In this document: piece by piece, positions 13,383 through 21,158 of the stretch
Numbering within the stretch: the stretch's first letter is position 1
Layout: every line of letters starts with the position of its first letter
From: Actinomycetota bacterium
GTDB lineage: Bacteria; Actinomycetota; Actinomycetes; Nanopelagicales; Nanopelagicaceae
Length of the DNA: 38,546 bases
Direction of reading: 5' to 3'
Assembly (NCBI GenBank): GCA_009726125.1
Contig: WLIT01000012.1
Coordinates: 1-38,546 of the forward strand
Notes under the pieces: model-generated
Seen by the model: the letters and a program-made list of their open reading frames with translations, nothing else
Databases searched by the model: none
What the model was told of the DNA's origin: nothing
Translations under genes and position numbers: made by a program

Positions 13383-15923
13383 TTAAGCGTCTTTTGCTTG
13401 CGCAGCAAGTGCGCGAGATAAAGCATCTCTGCTTTCAGAAACTAATCTACGTAGTCCCGCAGCCGAGCCTTCGCCGGTAGTCGCAAGCCAATTGATTGTC
13501 TTATCAAGCGTTGATTTATCAGTTATATAAGTTGGGTAACAGAGTTCAACGAATGAACTTCCGATATCAAATGAAGCGTTATCCCACATCGTTAACAAGG
13601 ATTCGAAATATGGATCAACATATTTAGCAAGAAGATCACGTTGCCCGGCTCGCATAAATCCGCGGTGAATCGAGGCTCGTATCGAGCTTGTGAGATCTTC
13701 CTTAGTTAGTGAGTTCCAGGCAGCCGCTTTAGCTTCTGCGGTTGGGAAGGAAGCAACACAAGTTGTGTGACCGAGTTGGCCATTAATTGTGTTGTCACGC
13801 TCTAATTCCGCATCAAGTTCAGCCCGCGTAAATAATCCACGCTCGCAGAGCGCAAGAACAAATGTCCAACGAAGATCGGCATCTACTTTAAGGCCAGCAA
13901 GTTTTCCATCAAGCAATGCGCGCAATTGGGTTCCGTGAGATTCGGTAACGGCAAGACCAGAAAAGATTCTGGCGAATTGCAGTTGGTGATCGCTCTCAGC
14001 CTTGGCAGATGCAAGCAACCCCGCAATCGAATCCGCAACCTGGATACGAAGTGAATCGCGCTTTGCTGGATTTGCATAAAGTTCAACAGCAGTTGTTAAT
14101 TGGTTTCCAATAACTGTTACGACAGTTATGTCACTTTCCCCAGGCAACCCTGCAAGTGCAATTTCAATAAAGTCGGTTGCACTGATTTCAGCATCGCGCA
14201 ACATATCCCACGAAATAGCCCAGCACATGGCGCGGGTTAAGCCATCAGAGATCTTACCTAGATGAGATTTCAACGTTGCAATTGAGCGATCATCCAAACG
14301 CACCTTGGCATATGAGAGATCGCGGTCATTGATTAAAAGAAGATCAGCAACGCTCTCGCCAACAAGTTCAGTTACTGATGTCGTTGCGCCAGCGACATCG
14401 AGTTCAACAGATTTACGAAGAACGACGTCATCGCCTTTAACATCATACAAACCAACAGCAAGACGATGGGGGCGAAGTTCTTTCGACCCAACAGGAATTA
14501 GCGGAGCTTCCTGTTTAATTTCAATCTTTGAGTATTTACCACCAGCAATTTCTAAATTCGGGCGCAAGGTATTTACACCGGCTGTTTGCAACCAAGTTGA
14601 AACCCAAGGCTTTAAATCGCGACCACTTGTGGCACTTAGTTCTACTAATAAATCATCAAGAGTTGTGTTCTTAAAGGCATGCTTTGCGAAGTAATTTTGG
14701 AGGCCAGTAATGAAGTTATCGCGGCCAACGTGTGCGACTAATTGTTGGAGAACAGAAGCGCCTTTGGCATAGGTAATTCCATCGAAGTTAGCGTTAACAG
14801 TCTCGATATCAATCATGTCTGAAACGATTGGGTGGGTCGATGAGAGTTGATCTTGGCGATAAGCCCAGTTCTTTCGCTCTGAGTTAAATCCAGTCCAGGC
14901 GCTTGTAAAGCGAGTTCCCTCGGCCGATGCTAAGTGTGAAGACCATTCGGCAAATGATTCGTTCAACCACAAGTCATCCCACCATTGCATCGTGACCATA
15001 TTTCCAAACCACATATGTGCCATCTCGTGCAAAATTGTGTTTGCACGTGCGTCATACATGCGCTCAGTTACTTTGCTGCGAAATACAAGTAAGTTCTCTA
15101 AGAAGGTAACGGCGCCAGAGTTCTCCATCGCGCCCCAGTTGAAATCGACAACTGCAATCTGGTCATACTTCTCAAATGGATAAGCCAGACCAAATACTTT
15201 CTCAAAGTAAGCAAAGCCCTGTTTGGTAACTAAGAAAATATCTTCTGGATCTAGTGATTCGGCCAAAGACTTACGACAATAGATTCCAAGTGGCACAGTT
15301 TTCTGGCCGACGTATTCATCATGTACGTGATAATAAGGACCAGCGATTAACGCAGTGATGTAAGTTGAAATTCTTGGTGTCGGTAGAAATTCCCAAACGC
15401 TCTTATCGCCAGCTATTTCACTCTTTGCCTTGACGGGGGAGTTTGAAATAACTTCCCAGCGCTTCGGGGCAGTAACGGTTAATTGGAAAGTTGCTTTTAG
15501 ATCTGGTTGATCAAAGCATGGATACATCTTGCGAATATAAGCAGTCTCGCCCTGTGAATATAAATAAACTTCGTTATCGGCTGGGTCGACGGAATATTGC
15601 AGACCTTCTCCAGTCTTTGAATAATCGCCCTCAATCTCAATTACTAATTCGTTATCAGCCGCTAAACCCCTGAGAAAAACGCTCTCGCCGTCATAGTTCG
15701 CAACATCAACATCGGCGCCATTTAGCTTTGCAGAGATGATTCGCTTTCCTACAGCGTCAAGAAATGTGTCATATCCAGGCTGATTGCATGCAAACTTAAC
15801 AGTTGATTTTGCAATGAAGTTTTCGGGGCCGTGGCAGACATCGATTGTTACTACATAAGAAGTAACAGATAGATGGGCGCTGCGTTCACGGGCTTCGGCT
15901 CTTGAAATATTTAATCCAGGCAT
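13383..15923 (-). CDS. pepN: aminopeptidase N (M1 family)
   Basis: Zinc metallo-aminopeptidase of 846 residues that removes N-terminal residues from peptides, mostly in the cytoplasm. The exopeptidase motif GAMEN is at residues 264-268, the zinc site HEMAH at 299-303, and the third ligand Glu322 lies in NESFAEW. The N-terminal beta domain and the ERAP1-C-like helical C-terminal half are full length for the actinobacterial family. No signal peptide is seen. TAGGGT lies 6 bases before the ATG. The gene is divergent from trmB across only 36 bases. Confidence 0.96.
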   Translation of the reverse strand: MPGLNISRAEARERSAHLSVTSYVVTIDVCHGPENFIAKSTVKFACNQPGYDTFLDAVGKRIISAKLNGADVDVANYDGESVFLRGLAADNELVIEIEGDYSKTGEGLQYSVDPADNEVYLYSQGETAYIRKMYPCFDQPDLKATFQLTVTAPKRWEVISNSPVKAKSEIAGDKSVWEFLPTPRISTYITALIAGPYYHVHDEYVGQKTVPLGIYCRKSLAESLDPEDIFLVTKQGFAYFEKVFGLAYPFEKYDQIAVVDFNWGAMENSGAVTFLENLLVFRSKVTERMYDARANTILHEMAHMWFGNMVTMQWWDDLWLNESFAEWSSHLASAEGTRFTSAWTGFNSERKNWAYRQDQLSSTHPIVSDMIDIETVNANFDGITYAKGASVLQQLVAHVGRDNFITGLQNYFAKHAFKNTTLDDLLVELSATSGRDLKPWVSTWLQTAGVNTLRPNLEIAGGKYSKIEIKQEAPLIPVGSKELRPHRLAVGLYDVKGDDVVLRKSVELDVAGATTSVTELVGESVADLLLINDRDLSYAKVRLDDRSIATLKSHLGKISDGLTRAMCWAISWDMLRDAEISATDFIEIALAGLPGESDITVVTVIGNQLTTAVELYANPAKRDSLRIQVADSIAGLLASAKAESDHQLQFARIFSGLAVTESHGTQLRALLDGKLAGLKVDADLRWTFVLALCERGLFTRAELDAELERDNTINGQLGHTTCVASFPTAEAKAAAWNSLTKEDLTSSIRASIHRGFMRAGQRDLLAKYVDPYFESLLTMWDNASFDIGSSFVELCYPTYITDKSTLDKTINWLATTGEGSAAGLRRLVSESRDALSRALAAQAKDA

Positions 15924-15929
15924 GAGCCA

Positions 15930-15953
15930 ACCCTATCTATCCTTATCTAAGAT
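15930..15953. promoter_or_regulatory. divergent leaderless promoter pair for pepN and trmB
   Basis: Within the 36-bp gap, 15930-15935 is TAGGGT on the minus strand, 6 bases before the pepN ATG, and 15948-15953 is TAAGAT on the plus strand, 6 bases before the trmB ATG. Both -35 regions must lie inside or beyond the other promoter. Confidence 0.6.
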
Positions 15954-15959
15954 ACCCAC

Positions 15960-16640
15960 ATGAGTTCAGCAGAGAAGGGCAGCCTTTACAACCTAAGTAA
16001 TAGGTCATTTCGCCTTCGTGGAACTCGCATTACTGAGGCCCAGGAAAAGGCCACTGCGAAGTTCTGGGATGAATTTGGAATCGTTTTAGATCACAAAATT
16101 ATCCCCGCCGAAATATTTCCAACGAGCAAGCAAGTGATTATGGAAATCGGAACTGGAATGGGCGAGGCCACCGCCGAAATCGCTCGCGCCTTTCCTGATA
16201 CTGGTTTCTTTGCACTTGAAGTTCACCGCCCCGGAATCGGTTCGCTATTGTCTCGAATAAATGAATATGAATTAACTAACCTGCGCTTAATAAATGAAGA
16301 TGCCCGGATAGTTTTAGAAGAGTGGATGCCGGACAATTGTCTAGATGCAGTGCATCTCTATTTTCCTGATCCATGGCATAAGAAGAAACATTGGAAGCGA
16401 CGAATTGTTCAGAGCGACTTCGTAGATTTGATGTATAGAAAGCTTAAGCCTGGTGGACATATCCATGTCGCAACAGATTGGGTTCCTTATGCCCAATGGA
16501 CAGAGAGCAAGTTTGAAGAAGATTCCAGATTTATTGGGGGAGTAATTCCTAAACCAGATTTCCGTCCGCTAACAAGATTTGAAGATAAAGGACTCGACAA
16601 GGGACATATAGTCACAGATTTAAAATACGTTAAGGCTTAG
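15960..16640 (+). CDS. trmB: tRNA (guanine-N7-)-methyltransferase
   Basis: SAM-dependent enzyme that makes m7G46 in the tRNA variable loop; 226 residues. The SAM-binding motif MEIGTGMGEATAEIARAFP and the TrmB-specific DAVHLYFPDPWHKKKHWKRR are both present, and the C-terminal TDWVPYAQW segment completes the family. The ATG at 15960 is 6 bases after TAAGAT with no ribosome site, so a leaderless message is likely. Its TAG stop overlaps the rpiB stop on the opposite strand by 3 bases. Confidence 0.95.
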   Translation: MSSAEKGSLYNLSNRSFRLRGTRITEAQEKATAKFWDEFGIVLDHKIIPAEIFPTSKQVIMEIGTGMGEATAEIARAFPDTGFFALEVHRPGIGSLLSRINEYELTNLRLINEDARIVLEEWMPDNCLDAVHLYFPDPWHKKKHWKRRIVQSDFVDLMYRKLKPGGHIHVATDWVPYAQWTESKFEEDSRFIGGVIPKPDFRPLTRFEDKGLDKGHIVTDLKYVKA

Positions 16641-17092
16641 ATTTTTCCAGTCTCTTCATACTTTGCCATTAAATTTATTCTGCGCACATGTCGTTCATCG
16701 CCAGGAAATGGTGTGGCAATAAATTTATCTACAAGCTCCAAGCAAAATTCTTCGCTATGCATGCGCCCACCAATTGAGATCACATTTGCATTGTTATGTT
16801 CACGTGCCAGAACTGCAGTTTCAAGGGACCAAACTAAGGCCGCCCGAATTCCCTTAACTTTATTTGCTGCCATCTGCTCGCCATTGCCAGAACCACCGAG
16901 AACTATTCCAAGTGAACCAGGATCTTTTGCAACGCCTTGCGCTGCAGGAATACAGAAAACCGGATAGTCATCGAGCGCGTCATATTCAAGGGGACCGTGA
17001 TCGATTACTTCGTGGCCGCTTGCTTGAAGGTGCTTAACAATTACACCCTTGAATTCCAACCCCGCGTGGTCGCTTCCGATATGAATTCTCAT
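16637..17092 (-). CDS. rpiB: ribose-5-phosphate isomerase B
   Basis: Interconverts ribose 5-phosphate and ribulose 5-phosphate in the pentose phosphate pathway. The product is 151 residues from the ATG at 17092 (MRIHIGSDHAGLEFKG); the longer in-frame start adds an unrelated 12-residue tail. The phosphate/substrate motif DHAG is at the N terminus. The catalytic segment reads LGGSGNGEQMAANK: it lacks the Cys of the E. coli enzyme and has the Glu arrangement known from mycobacterial RpiB. CATTAT lies 6 bases before the ATG as a weak -10. It is convergent with trmB. Confidence 0.94.
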   Translation of the reverse strand: MRIHIGSDHAGLEFKGVIVKHLQASGHEVIDHGPLEYDALDDYPVFCIPAAQGVAKDPGSLGIVLGGSGNGEQMAANKVKGIRAALVWSLETAVLAREHNNANVISIGGRMHSEEFCLELVDKFIATPFPGDERHVRRINLMAKYEETGKI

Positions 17093-17116
17093 TTCGCAAT
17101 AATGGCAGAAAATCCA

Positions 17117-17149
17117 AAAGGCCCGCACTATTTTTAGTGAGAGCCCTTT
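17117..17149 (-). terminator. possible terminator of the alanine-rich secreted-protein gene
   Basis: Read on the minus strand, an imperfect hairpin (inner CACTA/TAGTG, outer AAAGG/CCTTT) is followed by TTTTGGATTTT. It lies 28 bases past the stop of the gene at 17177-17770 and just before the rpiB start. The stem has internal mismatches, so strength is uncertain. Confidence 0.5.
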
Positions 17150-17176
17150 GAATTACTTAGAGAATGGCTATTTAAT

Positions 17177-17770
17177 TTATGACTTCTTCTTTAACGACAT
17201 TGGCTTTGCCGCACCTGCTCCATCTCTATCGTGGTCGCCCTTGCCCATTCCGCCAATCTTTGGACCAGGAACTGCCTCAACTTGCTTAGTAACACGGGCT
17301 GTTAGACCTGCCTTCGCAGTTGTTGCCTGAGCCGCAGTTAACTTTCCAGCAGTAACAGCTGCATCAATTTCAGTTGTTTCTAAATTAACAAGTGCTGTAA
17401 TCAAAGCGCCTTTCTTATCACCAGCAAGAGTTGCAAGTGACTTACCAGCAAGACGTGCTGCACTTAAATCTGCTGCAGTAATTCCTAGAGTTGAAATAAT
17501 TAGTGCTTGGTGCGCAGCAGAATTCTTACCCATCGATCCCATTCCACCAGCCATGTGCTTTACAGGTGCCGCAGCAATAATCGCTGCAGTGATTGCATCT
17601 GATTGCGCCTGTGTGATTGTTCCTTTTGTAACTAGACCTGAAAGCGCTGTTGCAACTTTTAATTGAATTCCATCCTCACGTTCTGAATCAGCCTGTGCTG
17701 TCGCAATTGTTCCGATTGTTCCAAGTGAAAGAGCTGTTGCCATTACAACGACTGCTATTTTCTTATTCAT
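17177..17770 (-). CDS. alanine-rich secreted protein, function unknown
   Basis: A 197-residue product with a Sec signal peptide ending at IATAQA (about residue 26). The mature part consists of helical segments repeating the pattern leucine-x-x-Gly-Thr/Lys-Ile/Leu-Thr-x-Ala-Gln (LVTKGTITQAQSDAI near 46-60, and VTAGKLTAAQATTAKAGL near 139-156). A Met/Gly linker (KHMAGGMGSMGK) and a charged Gly/Asp tail (GGMGKGDHDRDGAGAAKP) are also present. Such LxxGxITxxQA helices occur in several uncharacterised secreted bacterial proteins, and I cannot name this one. AGAGGAG precedes the ATG by about 9 bases. Confidence 0.8.
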   Translation of the reverse strand: MNKKIAVVVMATALSLGTIGTIATAQADSEREDGIQLKVATALSGLVTKGTITQAQSDAITAAIIAAAPVKHMAGGMGSMGKNSAAHQALIISTLGITAADLSAARLAGKSLATLAGDKKGALITALVNLETTEIDAAVTAGKLTAAQATTAKAGLTARVTKQVEAVPGPKIGGMGKGDHDRDGAGAAKPMSLKKKS

Positions 17771-18050
17771 AATTCGTTACTCCTCTGACTCGAAAGTTAC
17801 TTTAATAATCTTCGATTAGTCCCGGTCTTAGAAGCGGTTACTTCTAGATACCCGTAGATAACATCCCTAGGCTGTGGAGAATAGTTAATAAACCTGAAAT
17901 TAAACTGTGAGTATTTAGCGTTCTTCAACTTTCCCTGCAAGGGATGAGAGGTCGCACCCACCTATTTACTTGAATAAGCGGCAAATTTCGCGGATGCTAA
18001 TTATTACCGCTCCTAATCAAGGAGCAAAGAGTCCAGAAACGTGGCTTGAA

Positions 18051-19118
18051 ATGATTTCGCTGAAGTACTCAAAGATTTTTGCTCTAGCGCTCACCTCATT
18101 TTTAATCACGGGAACACTAAGCACTTCAATTAATGCTCAAGCAAATACCCTTAAGAAGATAACAATTAGCAAAGCAGGGCGTGTAGTAACACCGGGAATA
18201 AACACTTTATTAAGCGGTAAAGGTTCACCTAAATCAACCATTGGAATTGATGGCGATTTCTATATCGACACAAACATGATGAATATCTACGGACCTAAAG
18301 CAAAAGGAAAATGGCCCGCTGCCGTATCGTTAAAAGGAACAGCAGGTACTAACGGAACCAATGGCAATAACGGCTCCACTGGAGCCACTGGAGCAACAGG
18401 TGCGAAAGGAACTTCAACAAATGGAGTCGACGGTGCAACCGGTCCAACTGGAGCATCAGGTTCTTCTGGTTCTGGATCCGCTGGCCCATCAGGTTCAACT
18501 GGCGCTACTGGCCCAGCAGGTTCAACTGGCGCTACTGGCCCAGCAGGCGCAACCGGTCCAACTGGAACTCCAGGTTCAACCGGTGCGCAAGGACCAATTG
18601 GAACAACAGGAAATACTGGACCTACTGGAAGTCAAGGAACAATTGGTAACACAGGACCGGCAGGAGCTACAGGACCCGCGGGTTCCAATGAAGTCTCTGT
18701 TTACAATTTAACAGTGGTCGGTGGTACGACTCAGTGGCTTTTGTCTTCAGGTACGCCAACTTCTATTTTTAGTAATCCGTTTGGAAATTTGCAACCCAAT
18801 ACAAAATATAGATTCACAATAATTGTTAAAGGTGTAACCAACTGGTCAGGGTTCGCAGACTTAAGTGTGGGATCCGTAGTGGCAATAACTGGAGTTGGAG
18901 CAACTCTAAATTATTCAACGCAATATGGATTTGGCAATAATTCAGATGCGGCATTTGCTTCAACTTTCACTTTTTCATTCCTACATGAAGGAACAGTGGT
19001 GGTTGGTGAAAATCTCTCTACTTTGAATGTATCCGTTATTGATGGTGCAGGCTGGTCAGCATTGTTATCAACACATACGTTTTTTATGAATGCAACTGCA
19101 TATGTTCAAATCGCCTGA
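18051..19118 (+). CDS. secreted collagen-like protein
   Basis: About 355 residues from the chosen ATG. N terminus: Sec signal peptide ([17 protein letters not shown], cleavage near INAQA). Then comes a roughly 65-residue leader domain ([30 protein letters not shown]) like the N-terminal piece in front of bacterial collagen repeats. About 115 residues of Gly-X-Y rich in GATGPAG, GSTGATG and GPTG follow, and then a C-terminal beta-rich domain of about 140 residues ([12 protein letters not shown] to ATAYVQIA) that could act as a trimerising head. No membrane anchor or LPXTG is seen. The start is uncertain: in-frame starts at 17994 (ATG) and 17970 (TTG) exist, and no good ribosome site precedes 18051. 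Confidence 0.85.
   Translation: MISLKYSKIFALALTSFLITGTLSTSINAQANTLKKITISKAGRVVTPGINTLLSGKGSPKSTIGIDGDFYIDTNMMNIYGPKAKGKWPAAVSLKGTAGTNGTNGNNGSTGATGATGAKGTSTNGVDGATGPTGASGSSGSGSAGPSGSTGATGPAGSTGATGPAGATGPTGTPGSTGAQGPIGTTGNTGPTGSQGTIGNTGPAGATGPAGSNEVSVYNLTVVGGTTQWLLSSGTPTSIFSNPFGNLQPNTKYRFTIIVKGVTNWSGFADLSVGSVVAITGVGATLNYSTQYGFGNNSDAAFASTFTFSFLHEGTVVVGENLSTLNVSVIDGAGWSALLSTHTFFMNATAYVQIA
18492..18545 (+). repeat. 27-bp tandem duplication in the collagen-like gene
   Basis: Two identical 27-base units (18492-18518 and 18519-18545) each encode GSTGATGPA. Exact identity at the DNA level, while flanking Gly-X-Y codons vary, points to recent slippage or unequal exchange. Confidence 0.9.
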
Positions 19119-19160
19119 TTAATCATTTTTGTTACCATCTGAAACCCATTAAAACTATGG

Positions 19161-19231
19161 AGCGGGTGACCGGGATCGAACCGGCATGGCCAGCTTGGAA
19201 GGCTGGGGCTCTACCATTGAGCTACACCCGC
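19161..19231 (-). tRNA. tRNA-Gly (anticodon TCC)
   Basis: Minus-strand cloverleaf of 71 bases: acceptor GCGGGTG with CACCCGC, short D loop CAATGGTAGA, anticodon stem CCAGC/GCTGG with loop CTTCCAA, T arm CCGGTTCGATCCCGG, discriminator T, CCA not encoded. Confidence 0.95.
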
Positions 19232-19388
19232 AGATTTCGTGCGATACGCATGAATTGAGCGTGGACCAGCGGTTATGTTACACCGCTCGGGAGATTGGCT
19301 CCGCCCACCTTATGAATTCACCCTCAACACGCATGAATTTTCCTTGGGAAATGGTGTGTGGTTTCGGGGTCTACTAATAGGTAAGGAC

Positions 19389-19394
19389 TAGCCT
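19389..19394 (+). promoter_or_regulatory. -10 element of the purine permease gene
   Basis: TAGCCT lies 85 bases before the ATG at 19480, putting the transcription start near 19401 and leaving an untranslated leader of about 79 bases. Confidence 0.4.
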
Positions 19395-19400
19395 GAGTTT

Positions 19401-19479
19401 CATCTTCCTCCGGCTTGTGTGCCGTGAATGCACACGGGGTCGCAAACACCCCCGATACCAAAATCAGAAAGGTTCGCCC
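19401..19479 (+). promoter_or_regulatory. structured 5' leader of the purine permease
   Basis: Two adjacent hairpins: GTGTGC (19417-19422) with GCACAC (19430-19435) around loop CGTGAAT, and immediately GGGGT (19436-19440) with ACCCC (19448-19452) around loop CGCAAAC. An unpaired A-rich stretch and AGAAAGG follow, 8 bases before the ATG. It does not match a riboswitch class that I recognise, and a purine-sensing role is only a guess from the downstream gene. The rest of 19232-19388 holds the tRNA-Gly promoter side, with nothing else I can define. Confidence 0.45.
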
Positions 19480-20910
19480 ATGCTAGATAGTTATTTCAAA
19501 ATATCTGAACGTGGCTCAACCGTAGGTCGTGAAGTACGTGGTGGTTTCGTCACGTTCTTCACAATGGCTTACATCGTGGCACTTAACCCGTTGATCATCG
19601 GTCTATCAAAAGATGCTGACGGAAAGTTCCTCGGAGGTGGAGACGCTCCTAATCTTGCGGCAATTGCTGCAACAACTGCGCTAGCCGCAGGTGTACTTAC
19701 AATCCTGATGGGCCTCATTGGAAACTTTCCATTAGCGCTCGCAACCGGTCTTGGCCTCAACACATTCGTTGCAGTCGGTATTGCATCGAAGATGTCATGG
19801 GCAGATGCAATGGGGCTAGTTGTTCTTGAAGGAATAATTATTACCGTTCTTGTTCTAACTGGTTTCAGAACAGCGGTATTTCGTGCCGTACCGGCGCAAC
19901 TAAAGATCGCTATCTCTGTCGGTATCGGTCTATTCATTGCACTTATCGGTCTGGTTGATGCCGGTTTTGTACGTCGCACAGGTTCTGGTCCAGTACCAGT
20001 AACACTTGGCGATGGCGGAACTCTTGTTGGTTGGCCAATCGTTGTATTCGCATTCGGACTTTTCTTGATGATTGGCTTGATGGTCAAGAAGGTAAAGGGA
20101 GCGATTCTTATCGCGATTATCGTCGCAACTGGCGTAGCTATAGCAATTGAATCTGCATTCAAAATTGGTCCAAATTTTGATGGTAAAACCTTTAATCCAA
20201 AGGGCTGGGGACTAAACGTTCCAAAGCTTCCTTCAGATATCGTTGCAACGCCAGACTTTGGAATCCTTGGACACTTCAGTCTCTTCGGTTCATTTAGCCG
20301 AGTATCTCTAGTTGCAGGAATCCTCTTTGTATTCACTCTTTTGCTATCTGACTTCTTCGACACTGTCGGAACAGTTACGGCAATCGGTCACGAATCAGGG
20401 CTGATTGATAGCAAGGGCGATGTTCCAAATAACGACAAGATCCTCTTTGTTGACTCCGTGGCCGCAATGGCCGGTGGCGCAGCAAGCATCTCTTCAAATA
20501 CCAGCTACATCGAATCAGCAGCAGGTGTTGGCGAAGGTGCTCGTACAGGTTTGGCATCAGTTGTAACTGGTGTGCTATTCCTGTTCACGACATTCCTTGC
20601 GCCACTCGTTGCAGTAATTCCTTACGAAGCAGCAACTCCTGCACTTGTAGTCGTCGGATTCTTGATGATGACACAGATCAAGGGCTTGGATTGGGCTGAC
20701 TATGGAATTGCAATCCCTGCATTCCTAACAATTATCTTGATGCCATTTACTTACAATATTTCTGTAGGTATCGGCGCCGGATTTGTTTCACATGTTGTGA
20801 TCCGCATAATCCAAGGTCGTCGCAGCGAAGTACATCCACTGCTTCTCTTGGTTTCAGGTCTCTTCATGGTCTACTTCTTGAGCTCTCCAATTAATGCTTG
20901 GATCGGCTAA
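19480..20910 (+). CDS. NCS2 family purine permease (AzgA/GhxP type)
   Basis: Membrane carrier of about 476 residues with 12-14 predicted membrane segments, similar to guanine/hypoxanthine permeases of the NCS2 AzgA branch. It starts SERGSTVGREVRGGFVTFFT, the AzgA-type opening, and has the conserved FFDTVGTVTAIG (first half of the substrate core) and SSNTSYIESAAGVGEGARTG. Substrate is most likely adenine, guanine or hypoxanthine. The ATG at 19480 is preferred over an in-frame start at 19417 because AGAAAGG lies 8 bases before it and homologues begin near here. A structured leader precedes the gene and a terminator follows. Confidence 0.92.
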   Translation: MLDSYFKISERGSTVGREVRGGFVTFFTMAYIVALNPLIIGLSKDADGKFLGGGDAPNLAAIAATTALAAGVLTILMGLIGNFPLALATGLGLNTFVAVGIASKMSWADAMGLVVLEGIIITVLVLTGFRTAVFRAVPAQLKIAISVGIGLFIALIGLVDAGFVRRTGSGPVPVTLGDGGTLVGWPIVVFAFGLFLMIGLMVKKVKGAILIAIIVATGVAIAIESAFKIGPNFDGKTFNPKGWGLNVPKLPSDIVATPDFGILGHFSLFGSFSRVSLVAGILFVFTLLLSDFFDTVGTVTAIGHESGLIDSKGDVPNNDKILFVDSVAAMAGGAASISSNTSYIESAAGVGEGARTGLASVVTGVLFLFTTFLAPLVAVIPYEAATPALVVVGFLMMTQIKGLDWADYGIAIPAFLTIILMPFTYNISVGIGAGFVSHVVIRIIQGRRSEVHPLLLLVSGLFMVYFLSSPINAWIG

Positions 20911-20943
20911 TTAAGTAATAAATAAGTAAAAGAAGTAATTGAG

Positions 20944-20976
20944 AGGGGCTCGAGGGAAACCTTGGGCCCTTTTCTT
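20944..20976 (+). terminator. rho-independent terminator of the purine permease gene
   Basis: A 12-bp stem (20944-20955 with 20960-20971, including three G-T pairs) closes a GAAA tetraloop and is followed by TTTTCTTCT. It lies 34 bases after the stop codon. Confidence 0.8.
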
Positions 20977-21014
20977 CTGCTTTGAACTTGGTTTTGAGTG
21001 GGGAATTTAGGGCT

Positions 21015-21020
21015 TAGAAT
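21015..21020 (+). promoter_or_regulatory. -10 element of tRNA-Pro
   Basis: TAGAAT ends 14 bases before the mature tRNA 5' end. A weak -35 (TTTTGA, 20992-20997) lies 17 bases upstream. Confidence 0.45.
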
Positions 21021-21034
21021 TCGGACTTACGCCG

Positions 21035-21110
21035 CGGGGCGTAGCGTAGTGGCTAGCGCGCCTGCTTTGGGAGCAGGAGACCGGAGGTTCGAATCCTCTC
21101 GCCCCGACCA
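21035..21110 (+). tRNA. tRNA-Pro (anticodon TGG), CCA encoded
   Basis: Plus-strand cloverleaf: acceptor CGGGGCG with CGCCCCG, anticodon stem CCTGC/GCAGG with loop TTTGGGA, T arm GAGGTTCGAATCCTC, discriminator A followed by an encoded CCA. It is the only one of the five intact tRNAs here that encodes CCA. Confidence 0.96.
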
Positions 21111-21158
21111 GAGTTCTTAATTAACTCTTAATTCTAAAATAAAAACGCTAGGAGCAAA

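Noticed and set aside
17831-17960. Non-coding stretch before the collagen-like gene considered as a riboswitch
   Set aside because: I could not find the core of a cyclic dinucleotide or other known riboswitch; only short unrelated inverted repeats are present.
18012-18024. AAGGAG hidden in a small hairpin as the ribosome site of the collagen-like gene
   Set aside because: It is about 27 bases before the chosen ATG and no suitable in-frame start lies at normal spacing; left as unexplained.
18361-18711. 116-codon frame of Gln/Leu-rich repeats within the collagen-like gene
   Set aside because: It is the +1 reading of the Gly-X-Y codons; the repeat of Q, L and P is a by-product of GGN-rich DNA.
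19569-20363. 264-codon open frame antisense to the purine permease
   Set aside because: It is Pro/Ser/Thr/Ile-rich with no recognisable domain, and the permease on the other strand is clearly real; a shadow frame.
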